Positions 1-8,196 of a stretch of 64,000 nt of DNA are shown here, in pieces. Source of the stretch: Variovorax paradoxus B4 (GTDB lineage: Bacteria > Pseudomonadota > Gammaproteobacteria > Burkholderiales > Burkholderiaceae_C). How positions within the stretch are numbered: position 1 is the first letter of the stretch; each line of letters starts with the position of its first letter. Made by a program: the position numbers and the translations under genes. The stretch spans positions 1,364,001-1,428,000 of the forward strand of contig NC_022247.1 of the NCBI RefSeq assembly GCF_000463015.1. The letters are read 5' to 3'. Below the pieces are notes generated by a model. It was given only the letters and a program-made list of their open reading frames with translations. It made no database searches and was not told the origin of the DNA.

Positions 1-1
1 G

Positions 2-544
2 ATCGTCGTGGTGGTGCTGTACACGCCCACCTACCTGCAGAAGGTGCACCACATTCAGCCCGCGCTGGCGCTGGAAGCCAATGCCCTCGCCACGCTGACG
101 CTGACCATCGGCTGCGTGCTGGCCGGCTGGGCCAGCGACCGCATCGGCACGCGCGCCGTGATGCTCATCGGCTGGGGCGGGTTGTTCGCAACGGCCTACC
201 TCTTCTACACGGGCCTGCCCGGCACGCCGGCCACGCTGTTCTGGCACTACGGCCTGGTGGGATTGTTCGTGGGCACCATCGCCACGGTGCCGATTGCGGG
301 CGTGCGCGCGTTTCCGGCGCCGGTGCGCTTCACGGGGCTTTCGTTCGCCTACAACATGTCGTATGCCGTGTTCGGCGGCCTGACGCCCGTGATCCTCACG
401 CTTTGGCTGCCGCACGACACCATGGCGCCGGCGCACTACGTCGCCGTGCTGGCCGGGCTGGGTTTCGTGCTGGCCCTGTGGCCATTGGCGGCGCGCGGCC
501 ATGCGATGCGCGACGGCATCGGGAGCGCGACAATGGCGCGATGA
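2..544 (+). CDS. MFS transporter, C-terminal part (gene enters from the left edge)
   Basis: The window opens inside this gene, so only about the last 180 residues are visible. They form about five hydrophobic helices of a major facilitator permease. The loop motif GWASDRIGTR is the MFS loop signature repeated in the second half of the protein. The segment RFTGLSFAYN before a glycine-rich helix is typical of the metabolite:H+ symporter branch (ProP, KgtP, ShiA relatives). The substrate cannot be told from this fragment. Its stop codon shares the sequence ATGA with the start of the next gene, suggesting co-transcription. Confidence 0.8.
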   Translation: MVVVVLYTPTYLQKVHHIQPALALEANALATLTLTIGCVLAGWASDRIGTRAVMLIGWGGLFATAYLFYTGLPGTPATLFWHYGLVGLFVGTIATVPIAGVRAFPAPVRFTGLSFAYNMSYAVFGGLTPVILTLWLPHDTMAPAHYVAVLAGLGFVLALWPLAARGHAMRDGIGSATMAR

Positions 545-1314
545 GCACCACTCGCCATGAATTGCTGCATGCCTTCGACCTGCTCCTTGCGCCGTCGCGC
601 TTCAAGGACTACGGACCCAATGGCCTGCAGGTCGAGGGCCGCACCGTGGTGCGGAAGATCGTCTCCGGCGTGACGGCGAGCCGCGCGCTCATCGAGGCCG
701 CCATCCATGCCGAGGCCGACGCCATCTTCGTGCACCACGGCCTGTTCTGGCGCGGCCAGGACGGCTGTGTCACCGGCTGGATGAAGCAGCGCCTGAGCCT
801 GCTGCTCGGCGACGACGTCAACCTGTTCGCCTATCACCTGCCGCTCGATGCGCATCCGGAGCTTGGCAACAACGCGCAGCTCGGACTGCAGCTCGGGTTG
901 CTCGCCCATGCCGGATCGGCCGGGCGCTTTGGCGACCAGGAGCTCGGCTTCCTGGGCGCACTCGAAAACGCAGAGAGCTTTCCCAGCGCCAAGGCGCTGG
1001 CCGCGCATGCGGAAAAGGTGCTGAAGCGGCCCGTCACTCTCGTGGATACGGCGCACCGTCCCATCAAGAACATTGCGTGGTGCACAGGTGGCGCCCAGGG
1101 CTACTTCGAGGCCGCGATCGCTGCCGGCGCCGATGCCTTCATCACCGGCGAGATCTCCGAGCCCCAGGCTCACTATGCCCGCGAGATGGGCGTCGCCTTC
1201 CTGGCCTGCGGGCACCATGCCACCGAGCGCTATGGTGCCCAGGCGGTGGCCGCGCACGTGGCGGCCCAGCTCGGGCTGAAGCACGAGTTCATCGACATCG
1301 ACAATCCGGCATGA
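541..1314 (+). CDS. Nif3-like dinuclear metal centre protein
   Basis: A 257-residue protein of the Nif3/YbgI (GTP cyclohydrolase I type 2-like) family, which forms toroidal hexamers with a dinuclear metal site. The His pair at residues 65-66 in FVHHGLFW and the C-terminal GHHATERYG at about 224-232 supply the expected His and Glu metal ligands. The ATG at 541 was chosen because it overlaps the preceding stop as ATGA and gives the family's usual N-terminus; a longer frame reading back to 403 is only extension. Biochemical role in the cell is not settled for the family. The stop overlaps the pdxA start. Confidence 0.9.
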   Translation: MSTTRHELLHAFDLLLAPSRFKDYGPNGLQVEGRTVVRKIVSGVTASRALIEAAIHAEADAIFVHHGLFWRGQDGCVTGWMKQRLSLLLGDDVNLFAYHLPLDAHPELGNNAQLGLQLGLLAHAGSAGRFGDQELGFLGALENAESFPSAKALAAHAEKVLKRPVTLVDTAHRPIKNIAWCTGGAQGYFEAAIAAGADAFITGEISEPQAHYAREMGVAFLACGHHATERYGAQAVAAHVAAQLGLKHEFIDIDNPA

Positions 1315-2363
1315 GCGGCGCGGCGTCTTCCATCGCCATCACGCTCGGCGACCCGGCGGGCATCGGCCCGGAAATCATCGCCAAGGCCTTCCGCCAGGCG
1401 CCCGACGCCACGCGCGGCGCTTTCGTGGCCGGCGACGTGGCCACGATGCGCCGGGCATCGCAGTCGCTGGCGTCCCCGGGGCAACCCGCCTGGCCCGTGG
1501 CGCAGATCGAGCACATCGCCGAAGCGGCCGCGGTGCCGCCGGGCTGCATTCCCGTGCTGCAGGTGGTGGCCGCGCCGGCGGAAAACATCGTGCTGGGCCG
1601 GATCAGCGCCGAAGCCGGCCGCGTGGCCGGCGACTGCGTGGTCTGGGCTGCCCGCGCCGCATTGCGGGGCGAGATCGCCGCCATCGTCACGGCGCCGCTG
1701 CACAAGGAAGCACTGGCCGCGGCCGGGTTTCCCTACCCCGGCCATACCGAGCTGCTGCAGGCCGAGGCCGCCGCGCACGCGGGAGTCGCTGTGGACGACA
1801 TGCCGGTGCGCATGATGCTGGCCAACGACGAGTTGCGCACCGTGCTGGTGAGCATTCACATGTCGTTGCGCGACGCCATCACGGCCGTGAGCTTCGGCAG
1901 CGTGCTGGAGACGCTGCGCATCACCCACCGTGCCTTGCATCGCGTGCTCGGCCGGGTGCCACGCATCGGCGTGGCCGGGCTCAACCCGCATGCGGGCGAG
2001 GGCGGCCTGTTCGGTTCCGAAGAGCGCGACATCATTGCGCCGGCCATTGCGGCCGCCCGTGCCGAGGGCATCGACGCCGACGGGCCTCACGCGCCCGACA
2101 CCATCTTCATGCGCGCGCGCGCCAGGCCCGGGGTGCCGGGGAGCGGCGAGTTCGACGTGGTGATCGCCATGTACCACGACCAGGGCCTGATCCCGGTCAA
2201 GTACCTTGGCGTGGAGAAGGGTGTGAACGTGACCTTGGGCCTGCCGCTGGTGCGCACCAGCCCCGACCATGGCACCGCATTCGATATTGCGGGCACCGGC
2301 CGGGCCGATGCGTCGAGCCTCGTCGAGGCGCTGCGCATGGCCAGAACGCTGGCGGGCGCCTGA
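1311..2363 (+). CDS. pdxA: 4-hydroxythreonine-4-phosphate dehydrogenase
   Basis: PdxA oxidises 4-phosphohydroxy-L-threonine, the NAD-dependent step of the DXP-dependent vitamin B6 pathway; it acts as a cytoplasmic homodimer. The 350-residue length fits the family. Visible signatures are LGDPAGIGPEI near the N-terminus, GHTELL at about 143 and the metal-binding histidines in HMSLRDA (183), NPHAGEGGLFG (227) and YHDQGLIPVKYLG (289). The ATG at 1311 overlaps the Nif3-like stop (ATGA), so the two are probably translationally coupled. A longer reading frame upstream lies wholly inside the Nif3-like gene and was discounted. Confidence 0.96.
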   Translation: MSGAASSIAITLGDPAGIGPEIIAKAFRQAPDATRGAFVAGDVATMRRASQSLASPGQPAWPVAQIEHIAEAAAVPPGCIPVLQVVAAPAENIVLGRISAEAGRVAGDCVVWAARAALRGEIAAIVTAPLHKEALAAAGFPYPGHTELLQAEAAAHAGVAVDDMPVRMMLANDELRTVLVSIHMSLRDAITAVSFGSVLETLRITHRALHRVLGRVPRIGVAGLNPHAGEGGLFGSEERDIIAPAIAAARAEGIDADGPHAPDTIFMRARARPGVPGSGEFDVVIAMYHDQGLIPVKYLGVEKGVNVTLGLPLVRTSPDHGTAFDIAGTGRADASSLVEALRMARTLAGA

Positions 2364-2383
2364 GAAAGGCGCGCGAAGGAGGC

Positions 2384-2815
2384 TTAAGGGCGCTTCAGGC
2401 TGTCGCGGATTTCGCGCAGGAGAGCGATGTCTTCCGGCGGTGCCACCGGTGCCGAGGGAGCATCCGCCTGGGTTTTGCGCAGCCTGTTGATCTGCTTGAC
2501 CATCATGAAGATGATGAAGGCGAGGATGAAGAAGTTGACCGCGATGGTGATGAAGTTGCCATAGGCCAGCACCGGCACCCCCGCCTTCTTGAGTTCGGCC
2601 AGGCTGTTGGCGACGCCCGCCGGCGCGGAGCCCAGCACCACGTACAGATTCGAGAAATCCAGCTTGCCGAACACCAGCCCGACGAGCGGCATGATGATGT
2701 CCGCAACGAGGGAGTCGACGATCTTCCCGAACGCCGCACCAATGATCACGCCGACCGCGAGATCGATCACGTTGCCCTTGACGGCAAATTCCTTGAACTC
2801 ACTGAGGATGCTCAT
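2384..2815 (-). CDS. mscL: Large-conductance mechanosensitive channel MscL
   Basis: MscL is a pentameric inner-membrane channel that opens under membrane tension during osmotic downshock. This 143-residue protein has the canonical N-terminus [15 protein letters not shown], the pore-lining helix [20 protein letters not shown] with its glycine/alanine packing face, a periplasmic loop, a second helix around [16 protein letters not shown] and a charged C-terminal helix starting [10 protein letters not shown]. It converges with pdxA with only a 20-base gap and stands alone on its strand. Confidence 0.97.
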   Translation of the reverse strand: MSILSEFKEFAVKGNVIDLAVGVIIGAAFGKIVDSLVADIIMPLVGLVFGKLDFSNLYVVLGSAPAGVANSLAELKKAGVPVLAYGNFITIAVNFFILAFIIFMMVKQINRLRKTQADAPSAPVAPPEDIALLREIRDSLKRP

Positions 2816-2925
2816 GATTTCAATATGCTCCGGGAGCGCTGGTTGAAGGTGCCGCCAGTATGCCTCCGGAATGTGCTCGATCGGCGGGGATGCACCAATA
2901 AGAAAAGCACACTTATTTCACAGCA

Positions 2926-3618
2926 ATGAATAATTTTTGGTTAATTGCCACCGGGTTCGGTGACAGCGGCTTCCTGTTGCCTGCGGCATTGGGAATTGCA
3001 GTTTGGCTTGCAGTCGATCGCAGCACGCGCCCGGCGGCGGTGCGCTGGACGCTGCTATTCGGCGGTTGTGGCTTCATCGTGATGCTGTCCAAGCTTCTCT
3101 TCATGGGGTGGGGCATTGGCAGTGCCCAATTCGATTTCATCGGTTTCAGCGGGCACACCGCGCTGGCAACCAGCGTCTGGCCGGTCGTTTTCTGGCTGGC
3201 GGCCCGGCGCCGCGCACCAATCGTGCGCACGGTGGCTGCGCTATCGGGCTGGGGATGGGGCATTTTTATTGGCGTGTCACGCCTGGCCCTCGAAGTTCAC
3301 TCCACGGCGGAGGTCGTCACGGGCGCCCTGCTTGGAACAGTTGTAAGCGCAAGCTTCTTGCGGTTGCATTGGCATCAGTCCATGCAGGTGCGAACGCCCC
3401 GCTGGCTCGCCTTGGCGCTGGCGCTGCCGCTCCTCTTTTTCATAGTCGGGCGGCCTGCACCCACACAGGACGCGCTGGAGAGCCTCGCGGCCTGGATGGC
3501 AGGCATCGAGCGTCCGTTCACCCGCGCCGATCTCCTGCAGAACCGCAGGGCCGTGCACAAACCTGCGAACGGCACACAGTTCCTTACAAAAGAGCAAAGC
3601 TTTTCGAGGAGCGACTGA
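2926..3618 (+). CDS. PAP2-family membrane phosphatase
   Basis: A 230-residue integral membrane protein with about six hydrophobic segments. The type 2 phosphatidic acid phosphatase signatures can be traced: a Lys in SKLLFMGWG (motif 1, lacking the usual RP), SGHTALA at about 76-82 (motif 2) and SRLALEVHSTAEV at about 121-133 (motif 3, with the nucleophile-activating His). The position normally Asp four residues after that His is Glu here. The likely substrate is an undecaprenyl or other lipid (pyro)phosphate. Its position just before the exopolysaccharide locus suggests a role in carrier-lipid recycling, but it is separated by a 371-base gap and may be independent. Confidence 0.8.
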   Translation: MNNFWLIATGFGDSGFLLPAALGIAVWLAVDRSTRPAAVRWTLLFGGCGFIVMLSKLLFMGWGIGSAQFDFIGFSGHTALATSVWPVVFWLAARRRAPIVRTVAALSGWGWGIFIGVSRLALEVHSTAEVVTGALLGTVVSASFLRLHWHQSMQVRTPRWLALALALPLLFFIVGRPAPTQDALESLAAWMAGIERPFTRADLLQNRRAVHKPANGTQFLTKEQSFSRSD

Positions 3619-3989
3619 CGAGGATGATTTGTGGTCAGGGCACCACAATTGCTCCGCGCGGGCAGTCAATTGATAGTTCACATTTGCAAACTGCAAGACA
3701 CAGTTGCGAGTGTGCAATCGAAGTCCCATTCCCCAATGAAAAAAGGCCTTCAGCCATTGATCTCTGAGATAACCCCATAACGTCTCAGGTCTATCCGCAT
3801 ATAGACACATTTTTTTCATCTATTAAACGGAAAAGGGTCAATGTGCGGGCAGCGACAATTCGCTCCAGCCCGCCTGTCGACGATGCGCGGGCTTTGCTTT
3901 GACAAACCGCGGCAAAAAAGGTCCTGCTCAATATCAACTGGGCTCGGGCCTTGCATATGAATCGCGGCTGCTGAAAACCAATTTGAGCA
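3619..3989. promoter_or_regulatory. A+T-rich regulatory gap before the exopolysaccharide genes
   Basis: No credible gene is seen in these 371 bases, which are clearly richer in A+T than the flanks. Dyads: TTGTGGT (3629-3635) and ACCACAA (3642-3648) with a 6-base loop, just after the PAP2 stop; and GTCTAT (3789-3794) and ATAGAC (3801-3806) followed by a T7 run, which resembles a weak terminator. A TTGACA hexamer lies at 3899-3904 but has no well-spaced -10 box. The promoter of the wza-like gene is probably here, but I cannot place it exactly. Confidence 0.5.
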
Positions 3990-5153
3990 ATGGGGATCAA
4001 TTTGACACGCTTCGTGTACCCGATGGGGTGGGGTTTTGCCCTAATGGGCGCGTTATTGCTGCAGGGCTGCGCACCGGGCTTCAATTCCGTGGGCGCCTAC
4101 GAGGCGGACCAGAGCTTGCCGCCGGAGTTCCAGTACCTGCCGGCCGATGGCGCACCGGATGGAGTCATCACCTCCATTTCGCCTGCCCTGATCCGTACCC
4201 TGGCCGAGTCGCAGCCGACCGCCGTTTCACCGGATGTGAAGGCGCTTTTCGGTGAATCCCCGGTCTACACCATCGGGCCGGGCGACGTCGTGGGCGTGAT
4301 CGTCTACGACCATCCGGAGTTGCTGCCCAACGCCGGTGCAGTGATCACGCAGCAGGCGGACCCGACGGGCATCAGCGTCGCGCCAGGCTTCATCGTCGGT
4401 GCGGATGGGCAGATCACATTCCCCTACATCGGCCGCGTCAAGCTCCAGGGGCTGACCGAAATCGAGGCCTCCGACCTCATCGCGAAACGTATCGCCACCT
4501 ACATCAGGGATCCGCAGGTGACGGTGCGCATCCAGTCGTTCAGAAGCCGCCGTGCCTTCGTGGAAGGCGAAGTGCGGACCCCGGGGCTGCAGATCTTCAC
4601 CGACGTGCCGATGACGCTGGCCGAGGCCCTCAGCCGGGCCGGCGGCATCACCGCCAATGGCGACCGCTCGTTCGTGACGCTCACTCGCGGCGACAAGACC
4701 ACGCTCATCAACCTGCCCAACCTGCAGGACCTGGGTGCCGATGCCAGCAGGATTCCGCTGCGCAACGGCGACGTGGTCCAGGTGCGGCACCGCGACGAGA
4801 GCAAGGTGTTCGTGATGGGCGAAATCGCCCGTCCGTCGGCGCTGCTCATGCACAACGGAAGACTCAGCCTCAACGAAGCGCTGGGCGAGGCAGGCGGCCC
4901 CAATCTGACTTCGGCCAACACAGGTCAGATCTACGTCATCCGCAACAACGCGAGAGGCTTGCCGGCCATCTTCCACCTGAATGCCAAGAACCCGGCGGCA
5001 CTGGGCCTGGCCGAGCGCTTCCCCCTGCAGCCGCGCGACGTCGTCTACATCGACTCGGTGCCACTGGTCACCTGGAACCGCCTGGCCAGCCTGATCCTGC
5101 CGGCTGCGCAAGTGATCAACGCCGGCGACGAAGTCTGGAGCCGCCACAGATGA
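3990..5153 (+). CDS. Wza-like polysaccharide export lipoprotein
   Basis: An outer-membrane polysaccharide secretin of the Wza/OPX family, 387 residues, close to the usual length. The N-terminus is a lipoprotein signal ending LLLQGC, with the acylated Cys at residue 27. YTIGPGDVVGVIVYDHPEL begins the Poly_export domain. Two SLBB-type repeats follow (around FVEGEVRTPG and VFVMGEIARPS), then a C-terminal hydrophobic segment near VTWNRLASLILPAAQVI that would form the membrane-spanning helix barrel. It heads a gene trio with a tyrosine phosphatase and a tyrosine kinase, the standard Wza-Wzb-Wzc export module. The ATG at 3990 lacks a strong Shine-Dalgarno; Met12 is an alternative start but would leave a very short signal. 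Confidence 0.93.
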   Translation: MGINLTRFVYPMGWGFALMGALLLQGCAPGFNSVGAYEADQSLPPEFQYLPADGAPDGVITSISPALIRTLAESQPTAVSPDVKALFGESPVYTIGPGDVVGVIVYDHPELLPNAGAVITQQADPTGISVAPGFIVGADGQITFPYIGRVKLQGLTEIEASDLIAKRIATYIRDPQVTVRIQSFRSRRAFVEGEVRTPGLQIFTDVPMTLAEALSRAGGITANGDRSFVTLTRGDKTTLINLPNLQDLGADASRIPLRNGDVVQVRHRDESKVFVMGEIARPSALLMHNGRLSLNEALGEAGGPNLTSANTGQIYVIRNNARGLPAIFHLNAKNPAALGLAERFPLQPRDVVYIDSVPLVTWNRLASLILPAAQVINAGDEVWSRHR

Positions 5154-5605
5154 AATCCGTTCTGACAGTCTGCATCGGCAACATCTGCCGCAGCCCGATG
5201 GCGGAAGGCATTCTGGCCGCGGGCCTGCCGCACCTTCGCGTGGTGTCCGCCGGAACCGGCGCTCTCGTGGGCAAGCCGGCGGACGCAACGGCGCAGAAGC
5301 TCATGCAGGGGCGCGGCATCGACATTTCCGGCCACGTGGCCCAGCAGGTGAACCAGCTGCTGTGCCGGCAGGCGGACCTGATCCTGGTCATGGACATGGC
5401 GCAGCGCCGCCATCTCGAGTCGGCCTACCCCTTCGTGCGCGGCAAGGTCTTTCGCATTGCCGAGGCCGCCAAGCAGGACGTGCCTGATCCCTACAAACAG
5501 GACGAGGCGGCCTTCGAGCACGCCCTGGCGCTCATCGACGTCGGCGCCAGGACATGGATCGACCGCATTTTGAAAATTACAAAACCTGAGCAGCAACCGA
5601 CATGA
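5150..5605 (+). CDS. Low-molecular-weight protein tyrosine phosphatase (Wzb/Etp type)
   Basis: A 151-residue cytoplasmic phosphatase that presumably dephosphorylates the C-terminal tyrosines of the kinase encoded next. The active-site loop CIGNICRS (residues 8-15) is the C-x5-R-S signature, and the general-acid aspartate sits in PDPYKQDE at about residue 112. Length and N-terminal placement of the loop match the family. The start overlaps the wza-like stop and the end overlaps the kinase start, each as ATGA, so the three genes form a translationally coupled unit. Confidence 0.94.
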   Translation: MKSVLTVCIGNICRSPMAEGILAAGLPHLRVVSAGTGALVGKPADATAQKLMQGRGIDISGHVAQQVNQLLCRQADLILVMDMAQRRHLESAYPFVRGKVFRIAEAAKQDVPDPYKQDEAAFEHALALIDVGARTWIDRILKITKPEQQPT

Positions 5606-7854
5606 ACGCACCCCAGCAAGCCGCCCTGCCGATGCCAGCGCTGGAAGAGGAGAGCGATGGGTTCAAACTCGTCGAGTACCTGGACATCCTGATCGACCAT
5701 CGGTGGTTCATCTCCATCGTGGTTGCCGTGACCTTGCTGCTTGGCATGGCCTATGCCCTTTTCGGGCAGCCGATGTACGAAACCAACGTGGCCGTGCAGG
5801 TCGAGGACTCCGGCAATTCGGCAGGCAGCTTCCTGGGCGATGCGGCGTCGTCGCTGCTGAGCGTGAAAACGCCTGCCGCGGGTGAGATCGAAATCATCAA
5901 GTCGCGCGCCATCCTCGGCCAGGCGGTGGAGAACACCAAGCTGTACATCAGCGCGCAGCCCCGCTATGCACCCATTGTGGGCAGCTGGCTTGCGCGGCGC
6001 GCCACCGACCTGTCGGATCCGGGCTTCCTGGGTTTTTCCGGCTACGTGACCGGCGCCGAGGCGATCATGGTTCCGCAGTTCGATGTCCCCGCGGATCTCG
6101 AAGCGAAACAATTCATGCTGACTCTCGGGCCGGACAACCGCTACGAGTTGCTCGTTCCCAACGTCGAAACCCCGCTCAAGGGCACCGTCGGAACCCCGCT
6201 CGTGGCCAGCGTTCCGGGCGGCAGCCTCCGGCTGCTGGTCAGCTCTGTCAGCGCCAAGCCCGGCGCGCAGTTCCAGCTGGCCCGGTATTCCAGGCAATTG
6301 GCACTTCTCTCGCTGCAGGACAACCTCAAGGTCGTCGAGAAAGGCAAGCAGTCCGGCGTTCTCGACGTCAGCCTGAAAAGCCCGAACCCGGAAAAGCTGA
6401 CGCAGTTGCTCAATGAAATCGGGCGGCTCTATGTCCGCCAGAACATCGAACGCAAGGCTGCCGAGGCCGAAAAGACCCTGGGCTTCCTGGACACCGCGCT
6501 GCCTCAATTCAAGAAGCAGCTCGAGCAATCCGAAGACCTCTACAACCGCTATCGAAACGAGAACGGCACCGTCAGCCTCGACGACGAGGCCAAGAACGCG
6601 CTGGCCCAGACGGTCGACCTGCAATCCAAATTGCTCGAAGCGGAACAGAAACGGCGAGAACTTTCCGCGCGCTTTACCGACAAGCATCCGAACCTCCAGA
6701 CGCTGGACGCGCAGATTTCAGCGTGGAGAAGCCAGATCTCGGCGGTCGACTCGCGCATCCGGAAAATGCCGCTGCTGCAGCAGAACACCGTCCAGATGCA
6801 GCGCGACATCAAGGTCAACACCGACCTCTACGTGTCGCTGCTGAACAGCTCGCTGCAAATGCGGCTGGCCAAGGAAGGCAAGGTCGGCAACGTGCGCCTG
6901 CTGGACGACGCCATCCTCCCGGAGGAGCCCGTCTGGCCCAAGCGGCCGCTGATCATCGCCCTGGCCCTGCTGCTGGGGCTGGCAGCCGGCGTCGTGCTCG
7001 CCATTGTCAAGAACTCGCTGTTCGGCGGCATTCGCAATCCGAGTGAAATCGAGATGCACACGGGCCTCAACGTGTACAGCAGCATCCCGCTGAGCGCCGC
7101 CCAGCGGTTGATCGACAAGAACATCGAGAACAAGGCGCCGGGGATGCACGTTCTTGCCCTCCAGCAATCGGAGGATCCCGCGGTGGAAAGCCTGCGCAGC
7201 CTGCGGACCGCGTTGCAGTTCGCCATGCTGGAAGCGCCCAACAACCGCCTGCTTATTTCCGGCGCGACGCCGGGAGTCGGCAAAACCTTTGTCTCGGTCA
7301 ATTTCGCGGCCATTACCGCTGCGTCAGGAAAGAAGGTGCTGCTGATCGATGCCGACTTGCGCAAGGGCCGGGTCAATCAATTCTTCTCCCTTTCCCGGTC
7401 GTCAGGTCTTTCGGAATTGATTGCCGGCACGCTGAGCTTCGAAAAAGCCATTCGCTCGTCGATCCTGCCGAACCTGGACGTCATTACGACCGGGGTGCTG
7501 CCGCCCAATCCGGCGGAATTGCTCATGAGCGATTCTTTTTCCCAGATCCTGGAAAAGCTCTCGCCGGATTACGACCTTGTGATTATCGATACGGCGCCAG
7601 TGCTGGTGGCGGCGGACACCGCGTCGGTTGCGCCGCTCGCGGGCTCTCTTCTCCTCGTGGCCCGAGCGGAAAAGACGCATCTGGGCGAATTGAACGAAAG
7701 CGTCAGAAGGCTGGCGCACGCGGGCTGCTCGGCCAATGGCGTGATTTTGAATGCTATGGACTTATCCAGGCGCCATGCGGGCAGCAGCAGCTACAAATAT
7801 GGTGGTTACCGTTACACACACTATAAATACAAAAACAACAGGGATACCACCTAG
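5602..7854 (+). CDS. Wzc-like polysaccharide co-polymerase / BY-kinase
   Basis: A 750-residue inner-membrane bacterial tyrosine kinase controlling polymer length and export. It starts with a Wzz domain with a first helix around WFISIVVAVTLLLGMAY (about 36-52). A long periplasmic coiled-coil region follows (EKTLGFLDTALPQFKKQLEQ onward, about 290-400), and the second helix is around 450-470 (LIIALALLLGLAAGVVLAIV). The cytoplasmic kinase domain has Walker A GATPGVGKT at about 554, Walker A' LLIDADLRKG at about 580 and Walker B VIIDTAP at about 660. The C-terminus is a tyrosine cluster (YKYGGYRYTHYKYK), the autophosphorylation tail expected to be the phosphatase's target. Confidence 0.95.
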   Translation: MNAPQQAALPMPALEEESDGFKLVEYLDILIDHRWFISIVVAVTLLLGMAYALFGQPMYETNVAVQVEDSGNSAGSFLGDAASSLLSVKTPAAGEIEIIKSRAILGQAVENTKLYISAQPRYAPIVGSWLARRATDLSDPGFLGFSGYVTGAEAIMVPQFDVPADLEAKQFMLTLGPDNRYELLVPNVETPLKGTVGTPLVASVPGGSLRLLVSSVSAKPGAQFQLARYSRQLALLSLQDNLKVVEKGKQSGVLDVSLKSPNPEKLTQLLNEIGRLYVRQNIERKAAEAEKTLGFLDTALPQFKKQLEQSEDLYNRYRNENGTVSLDDEAKNALAQTVDLQSKLLEAEQKRRELSARFTDKHPNLQTLDAQISAWRSQISAVDSRIRKMPLLQQNTVQMQRDIKVNTDLYVSLLNSSLQMRLAKEGKVGNVRLLDDAILPEEPVWPKRPLIIALALLLGLAAGVVLAIVKNSLFGGIRNPSEIEMHTGLNVYSSIPLSAAQRLIDKNIENKAPGMHVLALQQSEDPAVESLRSLRTALQFAMLEAPNNRLLISGATPGVGKTFVSVNFAAITAASGKKVLLIDADLRKGRVNQFFSLSRSSGLSELIAGTLSFEKAIRSSILPNLDVITTGVLPPNPAELLMSDSFSQILEKLSPDYDLVIIDTAPVLVAADTASVAPLAGSLLLVARAEKTHLGELNESVRRLAHAGCSANGVILNAMDLSRRHAGSSSYKYGGYRYTHYKYKNNRDTT

Positions 7855-7889
7855 TCTGGTGGATAGTTTCTGAGAAAATTCAGCGAGAT

Positions 7890-7905
7890 TGTGATAATTA
7901 TCACA
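7890..7905. promoter_or_regulatory. Perfect CRP/FNR-class palindrome TGTGATAATTATCACA
   Basis: Sixteen bases are identical on both strands and match the TGTGA-N6-TCACA arrangement recognised by CRP-type regulators. It lies about 290 bases before the sugar transferase start and 35 bases after the kinase stop, in an A+T-rich stretch. The match is seen directly; binding by a CRP/Clp/Vfr-like protein is inferred. Confidence 0.6.
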
Positions 7906-8033
7906 CGATGCACTAAATAGGTGCTGTCAATCAAATGCTAATAACAAAGGACTAGGGACAAATGTGTCGCTCTTTTGTATTACGTATTGGGATCGCTCGG
8001 CCTGCGCATTGATTTTTCTGCGCTGCAACCTTC

Positions 8034-8130
8034 ACGGCTTCCGTGCAAGGCCGTATTGGCCTGACAGCCAAGCCGTCATGTATCACTGAACCCGAAAGGG
8101 GCAAGCGTTTGCTTGTAAGACGAAAGGTTC
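8034..8130 (+). promoter_or_regulatory. Possible structured leader of the sugar transferase transcript
   Basis: Nested complementarity is seen: ACGGCTT (8034-8040) with AAGCCGT (8070-8076), enclosing AGGCC (8048-8052) and GGCCT (8058-8062); then GAACC (8088-8092) with GGTTC (8126-8130), enclosing CAAGC-GTTT-GCTTG (8102-8115). Two GAAA motifs occur in the second unit. I do not recognise a known riboswitch in it. Confidence 0.35.
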
Positions 8131-8196
8131 TCCTGCAATGAGAGTTCTTCAGCTGCAAATCTGCTCGCGCTCCAAATGTGAGAACGGAGCATACCT

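Larger units (their letters stand above)
7855..8196 (+). promoter_or_regulatory. 342-base regulatory gap inside the exopolysaccharide locus
   Basis: No plausible protein is encoded. The first third is A+T-rich and holds a 16-base perfect palindrome (listed separately). The last part can fold into several nested hairpins (listed separately). The layout suggests that the sugar transferase and following genes have their own regulated promoter, separate from the export trio. A weak CCACC/GGTGG hairpin (7847-7862) overlaps the kinase stop codon and could attenuate read-through. Confidence 0.6.

Noticed and set aside
3899..3934. A sigma-70 promoter using TTGACA at 3899-3904 for the wza-like gene
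   Set aside because: The nearest A+T-rich -10-like sequence gives a spacer of 23 bases or more, outside the functional range, so only the hexamer is noted.
7855..8196. A c-di-GMP (GEMM) or other known riboswitch before the sugar transferase
   Set aside because: GAAA-containing hairpins are present, but the conserved GEMM core could not be lined up; only a generic structured leader is claimed.
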